A stretch of 43,088 nucleotides of DNA from a virus: positions 1-43,088 of IMG/VR virus record IMGVR_UViG_3300045136_000164; one strand, 5' to 3'. Made by a program: the position numbers and the translations under genes. Positions 13,833 through 23,000 of the stretch are shown one piece after another. Below the pieces are notes generated by a model. It did no database searches and was not told the DNA's origin. It saw only the letters and a list, made by a program, of their open reading frames with translations. The number at the start of each line of letters is the position of its first letter. Positions within the stretch are counted from its first letter, which is position 1.

Positions 13833-14297
13833 GTGCCGGCTCCGTACTTCGACCCCGAAGACGCGGAGTGCGCGTCCCTGCTCCCGCCGGACCTCCGGCG
13901 GGACGGGGATACGCTGACGGACCTTGCCCGGTCGGCGGAAGCCGACGTCGTCGGCCACTACACGCTCCCGTTCACGTTGGATTCGGCCTTGCCGGCCCCG
14001 CTACTCCCGGACGTCGTCACGTTGACGGACGGCCGGCGGGTGGGGCTCGCCGGCTACAAGGAAGACGCGGCGCTGGCCAGTCTCCCGTTCCGGAACGCCA
14101 TGCGTCGGGAGATTGCCGACGTCATCGTCTGGCGCCGCGCCCAGTGGGACCGGAAGCCCGGGGTGAAGTCGGAGACGAAGGGCGACCCGGTCCAGTCCGT
14201 GACCTATAACGACCGCGTGGCCGAACTGGTGGTCCCGCCCGGCTTCGGCCGGTGGCTCCGCCCGTTCGACGTGCGCCCGGTCGCGTGGGGCGTCTGA
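13833..14297 (+). CDS. Head-tail connector / adaptor-like protein (154 aa)
   Basis: GTG 13833 is six bases after the previous stop. The protein is helical at the N-terminus (LLPPDLRRDGDTLTDLARSA) and ends in strands with aromatic/basic residues. Order after the coat gene and size fit the gp6/gp15-type adaptor that binds the portal. Assignment is mostly by position. Confidence 0.6.
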   Translation: MPAPYFDPEDAECASLLPPDLRRDGDTLTDLARSAEADVVGHYTLPFTLDSALPAPLLPDVVTLTDGRRVGLAGYKEDAALASLPFRNAMRREIADVIVWRRAQWDRKPGVKSETKGDPVQSVTYNDRVAELVVPPGFGRWLRPFDVRPVAWGV

Positions 14298-14298
14298 C

Positions 14299-14883
14299 AT
14301 GGACAACACGCTAGGCGGCGCCCCCATCCAGTTGGGCGCCGTGGTCCGCATGGCGGAGGCGGACGCCTTTCTGGCCCGGCTGAAGGGCAAGGCGGCGGAC
14401 TTGCGCCCCGTCTTCGCCGGCGTAATTGACCCGAGTGTCACCCGCGCGCTCCGCGACCAGTTCGAAACGTCCGGGCGCGCGCTGGGGACCCCATGGCAAG
14501 CCCTGTCACTGGTCACCCGCCGGCTCCGGTCCCGGCCGGACCCGCGCCGGGGTGGCCGGGCGTCCACGTCCAAGGTCGGTCGCGCCAAGTTCGGCTTTGC
14601 GGCCATCCTCCGCGACACGGGCCGGCTCGCCCAGTCGCTCGTCTCCCCCGGGGACCCGGAGGGCATCCGGGACATTGGGGTCCAGCGATACGCGCGCGGG
14701 TCGTCGGTGCCGTACGCGGCCCTGCACCAAGAGGGGTTCACGGTCACCCAAATGTTCGGCCGGCCGCTCCGGTCGCCCAAGCGGGTGGCGCCCCGGCCCA
14801 TCATCCCCGAGAACCTGCCGGCGCCGCTCATTGCGTCGTGGGAAGGGGCGGTCGTCCAATACCTGACGTCGGGGACCCTCTAG
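14299..14883 (+). CDS. Virion morphogenesis / tail completion protein, Mu gpG-like (194 aa)
   Basis: ATG 14299 begins one base after the previous stop. The pattern TSGRALGTPWQALSLVTRR, then AILRDTGRLAQSLV, then VPYAALHQEGF and a conserved RP(I/L) near PKRVAPRPIIPENLP matches the phage virion morphogenesis family (Mu gpG, HK97 gp10-like). Such proteins complete the head-tail joint or tail. The start of the next gene lies immediately after its stop. Confidence 0.8.
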   Translation: MDNTLGGAPIQLGAVVRMAEADAFLARLKGKAADLRPVFAGVIDPSVTRALRDQFETSGRALGTPWQALSLVTRRLRSRPDPRRGGRASTSKVGRAKFGFAAILRDTGRLAQSLVSPGDPEGIRDIGVQRYARGSSVPYAALHQEGFTVTQMFGRPLRSPKRVAPRPIIPENLPAPLIASWEGAVVQYLTSGTL

Positions 14884-15426
14884 GTGCATCTGGAAGTCGT
14901 GCGGGCGCTGACGGCGTGGCTTCGGGACCCGGTGACGGGCGCGAACGCCCAACTGGGGGCCATTCCCCGGGACGCTGACCACGCGGCCGGGTCGGTCCCG
15001 GCGGCCGTGGCGACGGTGACGTGTCCGTACGAACCCGACGCGGACGGGGACGCCTGTGCCAAATGGCTGGCGCCGTCCCAGTTGCCGGCGCTCTACGTCA
15101 CCCCGGACGGCCCGGTGGTCGCGGAGGGCGAAGTGGCGACCGTCAACCGCCAGTCGGAGGACGTCGCCGTCGTGGTGCGGTTCCTCGCACCCGGGGACGA
15201 CGCGGCCAGTCGGGCCGCCTCCGCCTACGCCCTCCGGGCCGTGATTCGCTCCCTTCGGGGGTTCAACGCGGACACGGCCGCCGGCCGCGCGGCCCGGAGT
15301 CGCAACGGTATCCAGATTTTGACCTGTTCCCGTATTACCTTCGGCCCGTGGAACGAAACCGTGGGCCAGTCGCGCGCGGTGGCCATCGTCGGCGCCGAAT
15401 TCGTCGTCCGCGACGTCCTTCCCTGA
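14884..15426 (+). CDS. Tail terminator-like protein (180 aa)
   Basis: GTG 14884 follows the previous stop directly. A helix (LEVVRALTAWLRD), a central strand-rich region and a terminal mixed part (IQILTCSRITFGPW) are compatible with gpU/gp17-type tail terminators, which sit between the gpG-like protein and the tail tube gene. Assignment is by gene order and size; no diagnostic motif seen. Confidence 0.55.
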   Translation: MHLEVVRALTAWLRDPVTGANAQLGAIPRDADHAAGSVPAAVATVTCPYEPDADGDACAKWLAPSQLPALYVTPDGPVVAEGEVATVNRQSEDVAVVVRFLAPGDDAASRAASAYALRAVIRSLRGFNADTAAGRAARSRNGIQILTCSRITFGPWNETVGQSRAVAIVGAEFVVRDVLP

Positions 15427-15445
15427 CTTTCTCCCCTTCCTGACC

Positions 15446-15748
15446 ATGGACACCCCGACCAACGTTCCCACCCCGGACCCCATCGGGTCGTACGTTTCCG
15501 TGGGCCCCGGGAAGTACGTGCCGATTCCCCAGTCCGTCGAAGCCCAAGGCGGCGCCGTGGTCGAAGACTACGTCCGCGCCAACGCCGACAAGGCCGTGGA
15601 CGCGCCGGCGGCCGGCGCTCCCGGCGTGCTGGCGGCCGCCCACGCGGCCATTCTGGCGAACCCCACCCCGGAGGCCGCCCCGGCCGCCGATGCGGCCGCC
15701 ACGGGCCCGCTGGACGCGCCGGCGGCCCCTTCCTCTGACGTGGAGTAA
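15446..15748 (+). CDS. Small Ala/Pro-rich protein before the tail tube (100 aa)
   Basis: ATG 15446. N-terminal half contains GSYVSVGPGKYVPIPQSVEA, a short beta segment; the C-terminal half is Ala/Pro-rich and probably disordered. It lies six bases before the tail tube gene. Unassigned; probably structural by context. Confidence 0.65.
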   Translation: MDTPTNVPTPDPIGSYVSVGPGKYVPIPQSVEAQGGAVVEDYVRANADKAVDAPAAGAPGVLAAAHAAILANPTPEAAPAADAAATGPLDAPAAPSSDVE

Positions 15749-15754
15749 CCCAAG

Positions 15755-16783
15755 ATGACCGCTCCCCGCCTGACCGGGGCCCGTTACGGGTTCCTCGCGG
15801 CGCTGGAATCCGCCTATGGAACGGCGTTCACGCTGGCCGACGCCACCCATGGAATTCTGGTGGCCGACGAACCGGACGTGAATGTCGAGTACGCGGACGA
15901 CGGCCAACGGAAGTTCAACGCCCCGGCGACCGGGGCGAAGTGGCGCAACACGACCAAGTCCGGCCGGTTCGCCAAGTTCACGGCCTTGGCCGACCTCGCG
16001 GGGTTCGGCGCGGCCTACTCCGCGTCGAACCTCCCGCTGGCGGACGCCCTTATCCGCGCGTCCGGGTTCGCCCGGACCGTGGTCGTCACGGGCGGGTCGG
16101 AGTCGGTCACCTACACGCCCTCCCCGCTGAACGCGCTGGCGTCGGTCACGGCGCGCGTGTACCGCCGGGGGCTTCAGTACGACCTTCGGGGCGGACTGGC
16201 GACGTTCAAGGTCGGAGGGGAGACGGGGACCATCCCCCGGGCCACGTTCGACCTTCAGGGCGTCATGGACGCGCTCCCCACGGACCTGACGTTGCCGGCC
16301 ATCACGTACGCCGGCCCGAACGCGGCCGCCATCGTCCCGCCCAAGGCGGAGGCGCTGACGCTGACCATGGGGACGAACGTGCCCACCCGCGTCCGCGAGT
16401 TCGAATTCACGGCGGACCGCCCCATCGTGGCCCGCCGGCTGGACAACTCGACCGGCGGTCACGGCGGGTTCAACTCCGGCGCCGGCCGGTCGTTCATGCT
16501 CCGCGCCGTGGTCGAGGCGCAAGCGTTGGCGACCACGTCGCCGTGGCACACGTCCACGACGCTCAACCCCTTCCAGTTGGCGGAGACGGCGGGCCTCATT
16601 TCCACGCTGTCGCTGAACGTCGGGGCCACGCAATACAACCGCTGGCGCCTGTCGGCCACCAACGCCCAGCTTCAGGACTTTTCGGAAGTCGAGGACGGCC
16701 CCACGGGCCTGTTCGAACTCCGCTGGGAACTGAAGCCGTCCAGCTTCACGGCGGACGACGAAGTGTCCTTCATCTTCAACTAG
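15755..16783 (+). CDS. Major tail tube protein (342 aa)
   Basis: It has the size and strand-rich composition of siphovirus tail tube proteins and the right position, before the tail chaperone pair and tape measure. N-terminal GARYGFLAALESAYGTAF is typical of tube proteins; later repeated strand motifs include ARVYRRGLQYDLRGGLATFK and the terminal FELRWELKPSSFTADDEVSF. Hexameric rings would stack to form the tail tube. ATG 15755 follows AAG-rich spacer after the previous stop. Confidence 0.8.
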   Translation: MTAPRLTGARYGFLAALESAYGTAFTLADATHGILVADEPDVNVEYADDGQRKFNAPATGAKWRNTTKSGRFAKFTALADLAGFGAAYSASNLPLADALIRASGFARTVVVTGGSESVTYTPSPLNALASVTARVYRRGLQYDLRGGLATFKVGGETGTIPRATFDLQGVMDALPTDLTLPAITYAGPNAAAIVPPKAEALTLTMGTNVPTRVREFEFTADRPIVARRLDNSTGGHGGFNSGAGRSFMLRAVVEAQALATTSPWHTSTTLNPFQLAETAGLISTLSLNVGATQYNRWRLSATNAQLQDFSEVEDGPTGLFELRWELKPSSFTADDEVSFIFN

Positions 16784-16787
16784 GCCC

Positions 16788-17252
16788 ATGGCGCGCGGGA
16801 CCCGGCTTTTGCTCAACCCCGACACGGCCCACGGCTTCGACGTCTTCGACGCCGACGCCGTGGTGGACGCGCTCGCGGCGCCGGCCGTCAAGGTCGGCGG
16901 CCGCGTGTACGTCGGCGTGGTCCTGTCGTATCTGGAACACGCCCGCGTCATCGGGTTGGCCAACGCGGCCCGGCAATCGAACCTGACCGAAGCCCAGTCC
17001 CTCGCGGCTATGCGGGCGGTCCTGTCGGCGTTCTTCCCCCGGCCGTGGTGGGCGTTCTGGCGCCCGGACGTGCCGGGCCGCATCCTCCGGACGGTCCCCC
17101 TGTCGGGGGTGGCGGACCTTGTCGCCCATTTCTTCGCGTCGCTCACGGCCCCGGGCGTGGCGACGACGGCGGTCCCCGGGGCGAGCGCGACCGGGCCGTC
17201 CGCGACACCGGCCGGCGGGTCCCCACCGGATTCGTCTGGGCCCGGGCGCTGA
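16788..17252 (+). CDS. Tail assembly chaperone, short form (154 aa)
   Basis: ATG 16788. The first 120 residues form an Ala-rich alpha/beta domain (PAVKVGGRVYVGVVLSYLEH; LTEAQSLAAMRAVLSAFFPR). The C-terminal tail after about residue 123 is low complexity (ATGPSATPAGGSPPDSSGP), as in upstream chaperones whose frame is normally left by some ribosomes. It precedes the tape measure gene and would keep the tape measure soluble during tail assembly, like lambda gpG. Confidence 0.75.
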   Translation: MARGTRLLLNPDTAHGFDVFDADAVVDALAAPAVKVGGRVYVGVVLSYLEHARVIGLANAARQSNLTEAQSLAAMRAVLSAFFPRPWWAFWRPDVPGRILRTVPLSGVADLVAHFFASLTAPGVATTAVPGASATGPSATPAGGSPPDSSGPGR

Positions 17253-17509
17253 ACGCCGGGCTGGGGCCCATGCTCTACGCCCCGGGCCTCTGGCCCACGG
17301 CCGACGGCGCCATGCCGGTCCGGCTGTTCGCGCGACTCGCGGAACAACTTGACGCCTTGGAGGCCGGCGCCCAAGTTCGGGGCGTGATGGTCGCGCAAGT
17401 CGCGGCCGTGCTGGCTACCGACCCGAAGTCCCACGACGCCCAAGCGGCCGTCCGCCGCATGGAACGTCGAGCCCGGCCCCGGTCCGCCGGGCCCGCCGGC
17501 CTGACCTGA
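17150..17509 (+). CDS. -1 frameshift extension of the tail chaperone (long form 16788-17509, about 240 aa)
   Basis: The canonical slippery heptamer CCCGGGC lies at 17150-17156 in the frame C CCG GGC of the short chaperone. A -1 slip joins it to an open frame ending at 17509 that is clearly protein-like (TGFVWARALNAGLGPMLY; LFARLAEQLDALEAGAQVRG; VAQVAAVLATD). That frame has no good start of its own. The arrangement is the G/GT pair of lambda-like phages. A GC-rich region follows that could fold and stimulate slipping. Confidence 0.7.
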   Translation, partial: PGRGDDGGPRGERDRAVRDTGRRVPTGFVWARALNAGLGPMLYAPGLWPTADGAMPVRLFARLAEQLDALEAGAQVRGVMVAQVAAVLATDPKSHDAQAAVRRMERRARPRSAGPAGLT

Positions 17510-17522
17510 ACCCGACGACGTC

Positions 17523-19553
17523 ATGGCGAACCGCGCGCGGGTCCTACTGGAAATCGTCGGGAAGAATCTGGTGGGGCCCGCCGTCGCCGGCGCGAAGGCG
17601 GAACTGTCGGGCCTCCTGTCGTCCCTCTCGACCCTCCAAGGGGCGCTAGGGACCGCGATTTCGACCGCCGCTGTCGCGGCCGCGCTGGACCGGGCGTTCG
17701 ACGCCTCCGACAAGGCCGTCAAGTCGCTGACCCTGCTGGACGGGACGGCCAAGCTGACCGGGCTGTCGCTCCGGGACTTGGACGCGGCGGCCACGGACTT
17801 TCAAGCGAAGTTCGGGGTGTCGGCCGACACGGCCAGCGAGTTCGCGGCCCAACTGGGACGCCTGACCGCCAAGGCCGGCGACACGACGAAGCTCCGCGAC
17901 GCCATGGCGGCGTTCCTGAACCTTGCGGCCGCGCGCGGCTACTCCGCCCAAGAGGCGCTAACGGCCGTCTCCCAAGCGATTCTGGGCATTGACGAAGGGA
18001 CGGACAAGCTGTTCGGGAAGAACCCGTCCGTCATCTATGACGAATGGGCGAAGGCGGCCGGGACGACCGCCGGCAAGATGACCGACCAGCAAAAGGCGCT
18101 GGCCCTCCTGACGGCCGGCCTGACCGATGCCAAAAAGGTCGGGGACGCCTACGGGAAGATGCTGGAAACGACGGCCGGTATGTCCCAGAAGTGGGGGACG
18201 GAAATCGACCAACTGTTTGCGACCATCGGCCGCGCGCTCGACCCGCTCCGGCGGGCCTTCCTGTTCATGGCGACGGATACGGTCCGGGCCCTCCGCGAGT
18301 GGCTGACGTTCGCGGAGTTCACCACGGCCGCCTTCGTGGGGCTGGTGTCGGACTCCCTGACGCGGGTCCTGAACGCCGGGAAGTCGTTTGTGTCCCTCTG
18401 GGGGGACGTGTGGAACACGGCGCTGAACGTGGCCGGCGTCATCACGAACGACGAACTGAAAAAGCGGAATCTGGCCAGCTTCAAGTACCGCAAGGACTTG
18501 GAGGCGGAGACGCGCGCCGAACTGAAGGCGACCGCCGACGCGCTGGCGCAATACAACCGCGACCAACTGGGTATCAAGGACGGCCTGTCGGACAAGACGT
18601 CCCTTCCCGGGAAGACGCCCCCGCCGAAGGAAGACGACAAGGCCCGCGCGGCCCGGTACGCGGCGCTGACCGAAGCGGCGGACGTGGCGCTGGCGGCCCT
18701 GAAGATGGACAGCCTTCGCACGGAGGGGGTGCTGGCGGCGGTCGCGGCGGAGACGGCGCTGGCCAAGGTGCTGGAACGGGAAAACCTGTCGCTGGCGGAG
18801 AAGGTCCAACTGGAAGGGAAGTTGCTGGCGCTCCGCGAGGCCCGGCCGCTGGGGACCGGGAAGCCCCCGGGCATCATTTCGACCCCGGGGTGGTCCGACC
18901 CGAACGTGACGCCGAACCCGGCGGCCATGTCGGCTATCGAATTCAAGGAGCCCCAAGGGATTCGGGCGTTCCTCTTGCGGCTGGACGACACGGTCAGCCG
19001 GACCCGCCGGGGACTGGTGGGGCTCCGGGACGTGCTGGACGACATTGCGGTGGACGGACTGGGGGCCTTCCGGGACGCCACGGAAGGCGCCTTCGCGGCC
19101 GTGGTCGAGGGCTCCGCGTCCGCCGGCGACGCTATCGCCTCCGTCTTCGCCGGCGCCGTCCAGTCGGCCGCGCGCAAGGTGGGCGACTACTTCATGGCGC
19201 AAGCGATTGCGAACGCCACGGCCGCCTTCGGCGTCCCGCCCGTGCCGAACGCGGCCGTGGCCGCCGCCGGCTATCTGGCGGGCGCCACGGCCATGTACGC
19301 GGTCGCCGGCGCGGCCGGTGGGACGTCGCGTCGGCTGGGGGGCGGCGGGGGTGGGGGCGGCCAGTCGCTCCAACGGACCGACGGGTTCCGGGATAACTTC
19401 AACCTGCCCGGCACGAAGGGCGACGCGACCGTCAACATTGAAGGCGGCTTTCTCGACATGGGCGACCCGCGCCAGAGGGAAAGTCTCCGGAAGGCGCTGG
19501 AACAACTCTCTGGCCGCCGGGTGACCATCCGGGGCGACGTGGGGGGGGGCTAG
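17523..19553 (+). CDS. Tail tape measure protein (676 aa)
   Basis: ATG 17523, long helical protein after the chaperone pair. N-terminal LLEIVGKNLVGPAVAGAKAE and central long helices (LRDLDAAATDFQAKFGVSAD; LTAVSQAILGIDEGTDKL) match phage minor tail / tape measure proteins; hydrophobic stretches occur near residues 235-285 and 580-605, followed by a poly-Gly linker (GGGGGGGG near 610). At about 1.5 angstrom per residue it predicts a tail near 100 nm. The next gene starts two bases later. Confidence 0.88.
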   Translation: MANRARVLLEIVGKNLVGPAVAGAKAELSGLLSSLSTLQGALGTAISTAAVAAALDRAFDASDKAVKSLTLLDGTAKLTGLSLRDLDAAATDFQAKFGVSADTASEFAAQLGRLTAKAGDTTKLRDAMAAFLNLAAARGYSAQEALTAVSQAILGIDEGTDKLFGKNPSVIYDEWAKAAGTTAGKMTDQQKALALLTAGLTDAKKVGDAYGKMLETTAGMSQKWGTEIDQLFATIGRALDPLRRAFLFMATDTVRALREWLTFAEFTTAAFVGLVSDSLTRVLNAGKSFVSLWGDVWNTALNVAGVITNDELKKRNLASFKYRKDLEAETRAELKATADALAQYNRDQLGIKDGLSDKTSLPGKTPPPKEDDKARAARYAALTEAADVALAALKMDSLRTEGVLAAVAAETALAKVLERENLSLAEKVQLEGKLLALREARPLGTGKPPGIISTPGWSDPNVTPNPAAMSAIEFKEPQGIRAFLLRLDDTVSRTRRGLVGLRDVLDDIAVDGLGAFRDATEGAFAAVVEGSASAGDAIASVFAGAVQSAARKVGDYFMAQAIANATAAFGVPPVPNAAVAAAGYLAGATAMYAVAGAAGGTSRRLGGGGGGGGQSLQRTDGFRDNFNLPGTKGDATVNIEGGFLDMGDPRQRESLRKALEQLSGRRVTIRGDVGGG

Positions 19554-19554
19554 G

Positions 19555-20001
19555 ATGCGCGGCGCACTGGTCAAGTTCGTCTGGGGGGCGGCCTACGCCA
19601 ACACGCTGACCGTGGAGTTCCCGCTGGACGACGCCCGGGCGTACACGCGGCCCCGGGACGGGTCCGAAATGCGCCAGTGGACGTCCGGGGTCGAAGACGC
19701 ATGGCTGACCGGGCTGGACGGGTATCTGGACGGCGTGGTCCGATTCATCCCCGGCACGACGACCGGGTCCGCGACCGGCTGGGACGGCGCGACCGGCTGG
19801 GACGAATTCTTGCGCTGGTGCTGGGCCAAGAACGTCCCCCGGTTCTACCCGGACCGGGTCGCGGCGCCTTCGACCTTCCGGACCGTGTATCTTGTCGCCC
19901 CCGACGGGACCACGGACCCGACGGAGCGCGAGGCGGATTTCACCCGACGGCTCCGGCTGTCGCTCCGCGCGACCGACGGCCTAGCCTTCCCGAACTACTA
20001 G
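19555..20001 (+). CDS. Distal-tail-type minor tail protein (148 aa)
   Basis: ATG 19555 almost touches the tape measure stop. Small, strand-rich and aromatic (KFVWGAAYANTLTVEFPLDD; TGWDEFLRWCWAKNVPRFYP). Its place between tape measure and the large tail-tip protein fits a Dit-like or lambda gpM-like tail tip component. No decisive motif seen. Confidence 0.6.
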   Translation: MRGALVKFVWGAAYANTLTVEFPLDDARAYTRPRDGSEMRQWTSGVEDAWLTGLDGYLDGVVRFIPGTTTGSATGWDGATGWDEFLRWCWAKNVPRFYPDRVAAPSTFRTVYLVAPDGTTDPTEREADFTRRLRLSLRATDGLAFPNY

Positions 20002-20007
20002 ACGCCC

Positions 20008-23000
20008 ATGGCTCGCCCCATCTATCGCGCGACCGTCTATCAGCCCGATTCGGTCGGGTCGGCCGTCCTGACGCCGGCGGCCGGGGCGCCGCACACGGAC
20101 GGGTTCAAGGTCGCGTCTGTGGCCGGCGTCACGGGATTCCAGCCCTACTTGGACGCCACGGTTGTCCGGTCCCGCCGGCTCGACCCCATGACCAAGCGGG
20201 TGGAAGTCGGGACGGTGCGGCTGACGGTGCTGGACTACCGGGTCGGCACGACGAACGCGGACCGCTGGGTCACGGCCTTCACGGCCGACGCCTCCGGGCT
20301 CCCGAACGTGCTGGGGTGCCGGGTCGTGGTGGAGCGGGAGCCCACGGGGAACCCGGCCGGCACCTTCGTCCCGTGGTTTGAAGGCCGGGTCGTCAGCCGC
20401 GCGCTGGACGGCCGGCTGGCGCTGGTGCTGGACGTCGCGGAGCGGGCCCGGGACCTGAACGACATGGTCTTCGTCGGGCCGCCTCACGCCTCCGTGGCGT
20501 ACGCGGCCCTGCCGCAACTCTGGCCGGTCGGGTCGGCCTTTGACGATGACCTGAGACTGGGCCCGCTGTCGTGGTGCTACGCGAAGTCGAATCTGGGTAT
20601 TGGGACGGCCGGCCGGACGCTGTCCATGATGGAGCTTCCGCCCCAGACGAACAACATTCAAACGCAATTCCTGTACGACTGGCTGACGCGGAACCGCCGG
20701 CCGGCGGGGTCGTTCGCCGGCTCTGGGTATGACAGTCAGGTTGTTTTGGACTACACGAACCCGCCCGTGTACGCCCAAATTCTGTCGGGGCCGTCGTGGA
20801 ACGAATCGTACACCCGCCGGGTCCGGTCGGTGTCGTTCGAAGGCGCCAAGGGGTCGGGCGTCGCGCGCGTGAAATACATAGACGTCTTTTCGGATTCCTA
20901 CCCGGCCACGACGGACGCGGTCGGCATCTTCGGCCGGACCGGCGCCGTCCCCGGCGCGGCCACGGCGGAGACGCTGCTGGTGCGGCTGGTGCTGGGGGTC
21001 GGGGCGGTCGCGTCGAAGGACAACCCGCTGACCATCCGGCACGTTCACCCGCTGGTGTACCTCCGGGACTTGCTGGACGGGAAGTTCTCCCGCCTGTCGT
21101 CGGCCGGGGCCGTCACCCGGACGATTCCCTACAACGCCACGGAGTTCTCCGACGCCATCGGGACCACGGGGTCGGCGCCGTGGGACTTGCCGGTCGTGCG
21201 GTTCGTGGAACCGAAGCCCCGGAAGCTGTTCGACGTCATCGAAAACGACATTCTGGCGCCGCTCCATCTGGGCTACCGGTGGGACGACTCCGGCAAGTTC
21301 CGCATCGTGGACCTTCGCCGGCGCGCGGCGCTCCTGTCCGCCGCGCAAATCACGTCGGCCGCCGTGAACCCGGCCGTGGCCCCGACGTGGTCGGAGGATG
21401 CGTCCACGGCGTTCGAATCCATGACGGTCACCTACCCCACGGACCGCCTAGTCCCGGCGGTCGAGGCCGCCCGGCAAGCGGCGAGCGACGGCGGCCGGCT
21501 GAAGCTCCCGTCCACGGGGTTGGAGGAACTGGACGACGCCACCCCGTTCGTGTCGCTGTCGGATGCGCGCGGGCTCGACATTGCCCGGCGGAACGAATCG
21601 CTGGAAGCCCCCGGGTTCCGCCAAGGGCTCCCGTGGGACTTGGACGCGGTCCGGTGGTCGCAACGCCTCACGGACGAACTCCGGCTACTCTACGGCTGGG
21701 GGGCGGTCACGGTGACGCTCAACCTGAACCCGACCGACTCCGCCGTGGCCGGCATCCTCCCGGGCGACTGGCGCCGGGTGAACGTGGACGAACTGCCCAG
21801 CCGGGACACCAACCGGCGCGGCGGGGAACGCCTCATGTTGGCGGTCGGCGTGACCGACGGCCAAGGCCCCGACGTGGTCGTGGAGTTTCTGGACGCGGGC
21901 CCTTCGACCGGCGCCGTCGCGGCGCCGACGCTGGGGACGCCGGCCGCGACCGGGGACACCATGTTTGTCACGGTCACGCTGGGGGGTGCCGGCGACCCGG
22001 TCGAAGTGAAGTCCTATCTGGCCCCGGTCGGCGCGGCTACGCCGTCCGCCGACGCCCCGGGGTGGATGCCGCAAGGGACCGTCACGGCGACGGGCTCCAA
22101 GGCGGTCGGCCCGCTCCCGGTGCGCGGTCGGTTCTTTGTGGCCGCCCGCTCCATCCCCATCCGGACCGCCGCCGGGACCCGGATGCCGTCGGCGTGGGTC
22201 GTGTCGTCGGGCGCGGACTTCACGTCGTCTATCGTGTCGGCCCTGACGTCCACGACGGGCGACCGGCCCCCGTATGACCGACGGCTGGCGTGGACCAACG
22301 CGGACCCCCGCTGGCCCCTCCGGGTGACGGCCCGCCTGACCGGGGCCCCCCTGTCGCAAGCCTTCGTCAAGGCCGACCACGCGGCCGGCTCGACCCGGGC
22401 GGACTTGCCGGCCGTCTTCGGCCCCTCGACCGGCTACACGGCCCGCGTGGAGCCCTACGGGTGGCCTCAGGGGGTCGTGGCGGAGGGCGTGGACCTGTCC
22501 GTGGAAGTGGCGTGGACGTCCGGGGTCGCCATCGTGTACCCCCCTCCCGTGGCCTACCCGGCCGCCGCGCCCGTGGTCGGGAACCGGGCGAACCCGGGCG
22601 ACCGGGTCGGGGTCATGTTCGCGCTCGCGCCGGCCTACGCCGGCCGGCCGGTGAACGTCCAGCGAGCCCCCGACGTGTCGGGCTCGCCGGGGACGGTGGA
22701 CCTGTTCGTGACCCTCCCGCCGGATACCACGGAGTTCGTGGACGAACTCCCCGACGACGGGTTGGCGCGCTGGTACAAGTTCGGGCAAGACGGGACCTAC
22801 TCTAGCTGGGTGGCGGCTACCCCGTTGGGGATTCGGTCCTACTCGCCGGTCTTCGCCGGCGCGGCGCCCTTCGTGCCGGAAACGGCCGTCCGGGTCGCGG
22901 GCGCCACGTACGAACGCCTGACCGCCGGCTACACGCTGGTATCGGACCCGGTCACGGCGTCGGGCCTCCTGACGGCCGGTCGCATCCCCAAGGCGACGGC

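Noticed and set aside
15335-17794. 819-codon minus-strand open frame, and similar long ones at 6848-8647, 11185-13320 and 21685-23928
   Set aside because: They lie opposite clearly identified structural genes, and their translations are low-complexity Arg/Gly/Pro sequences.
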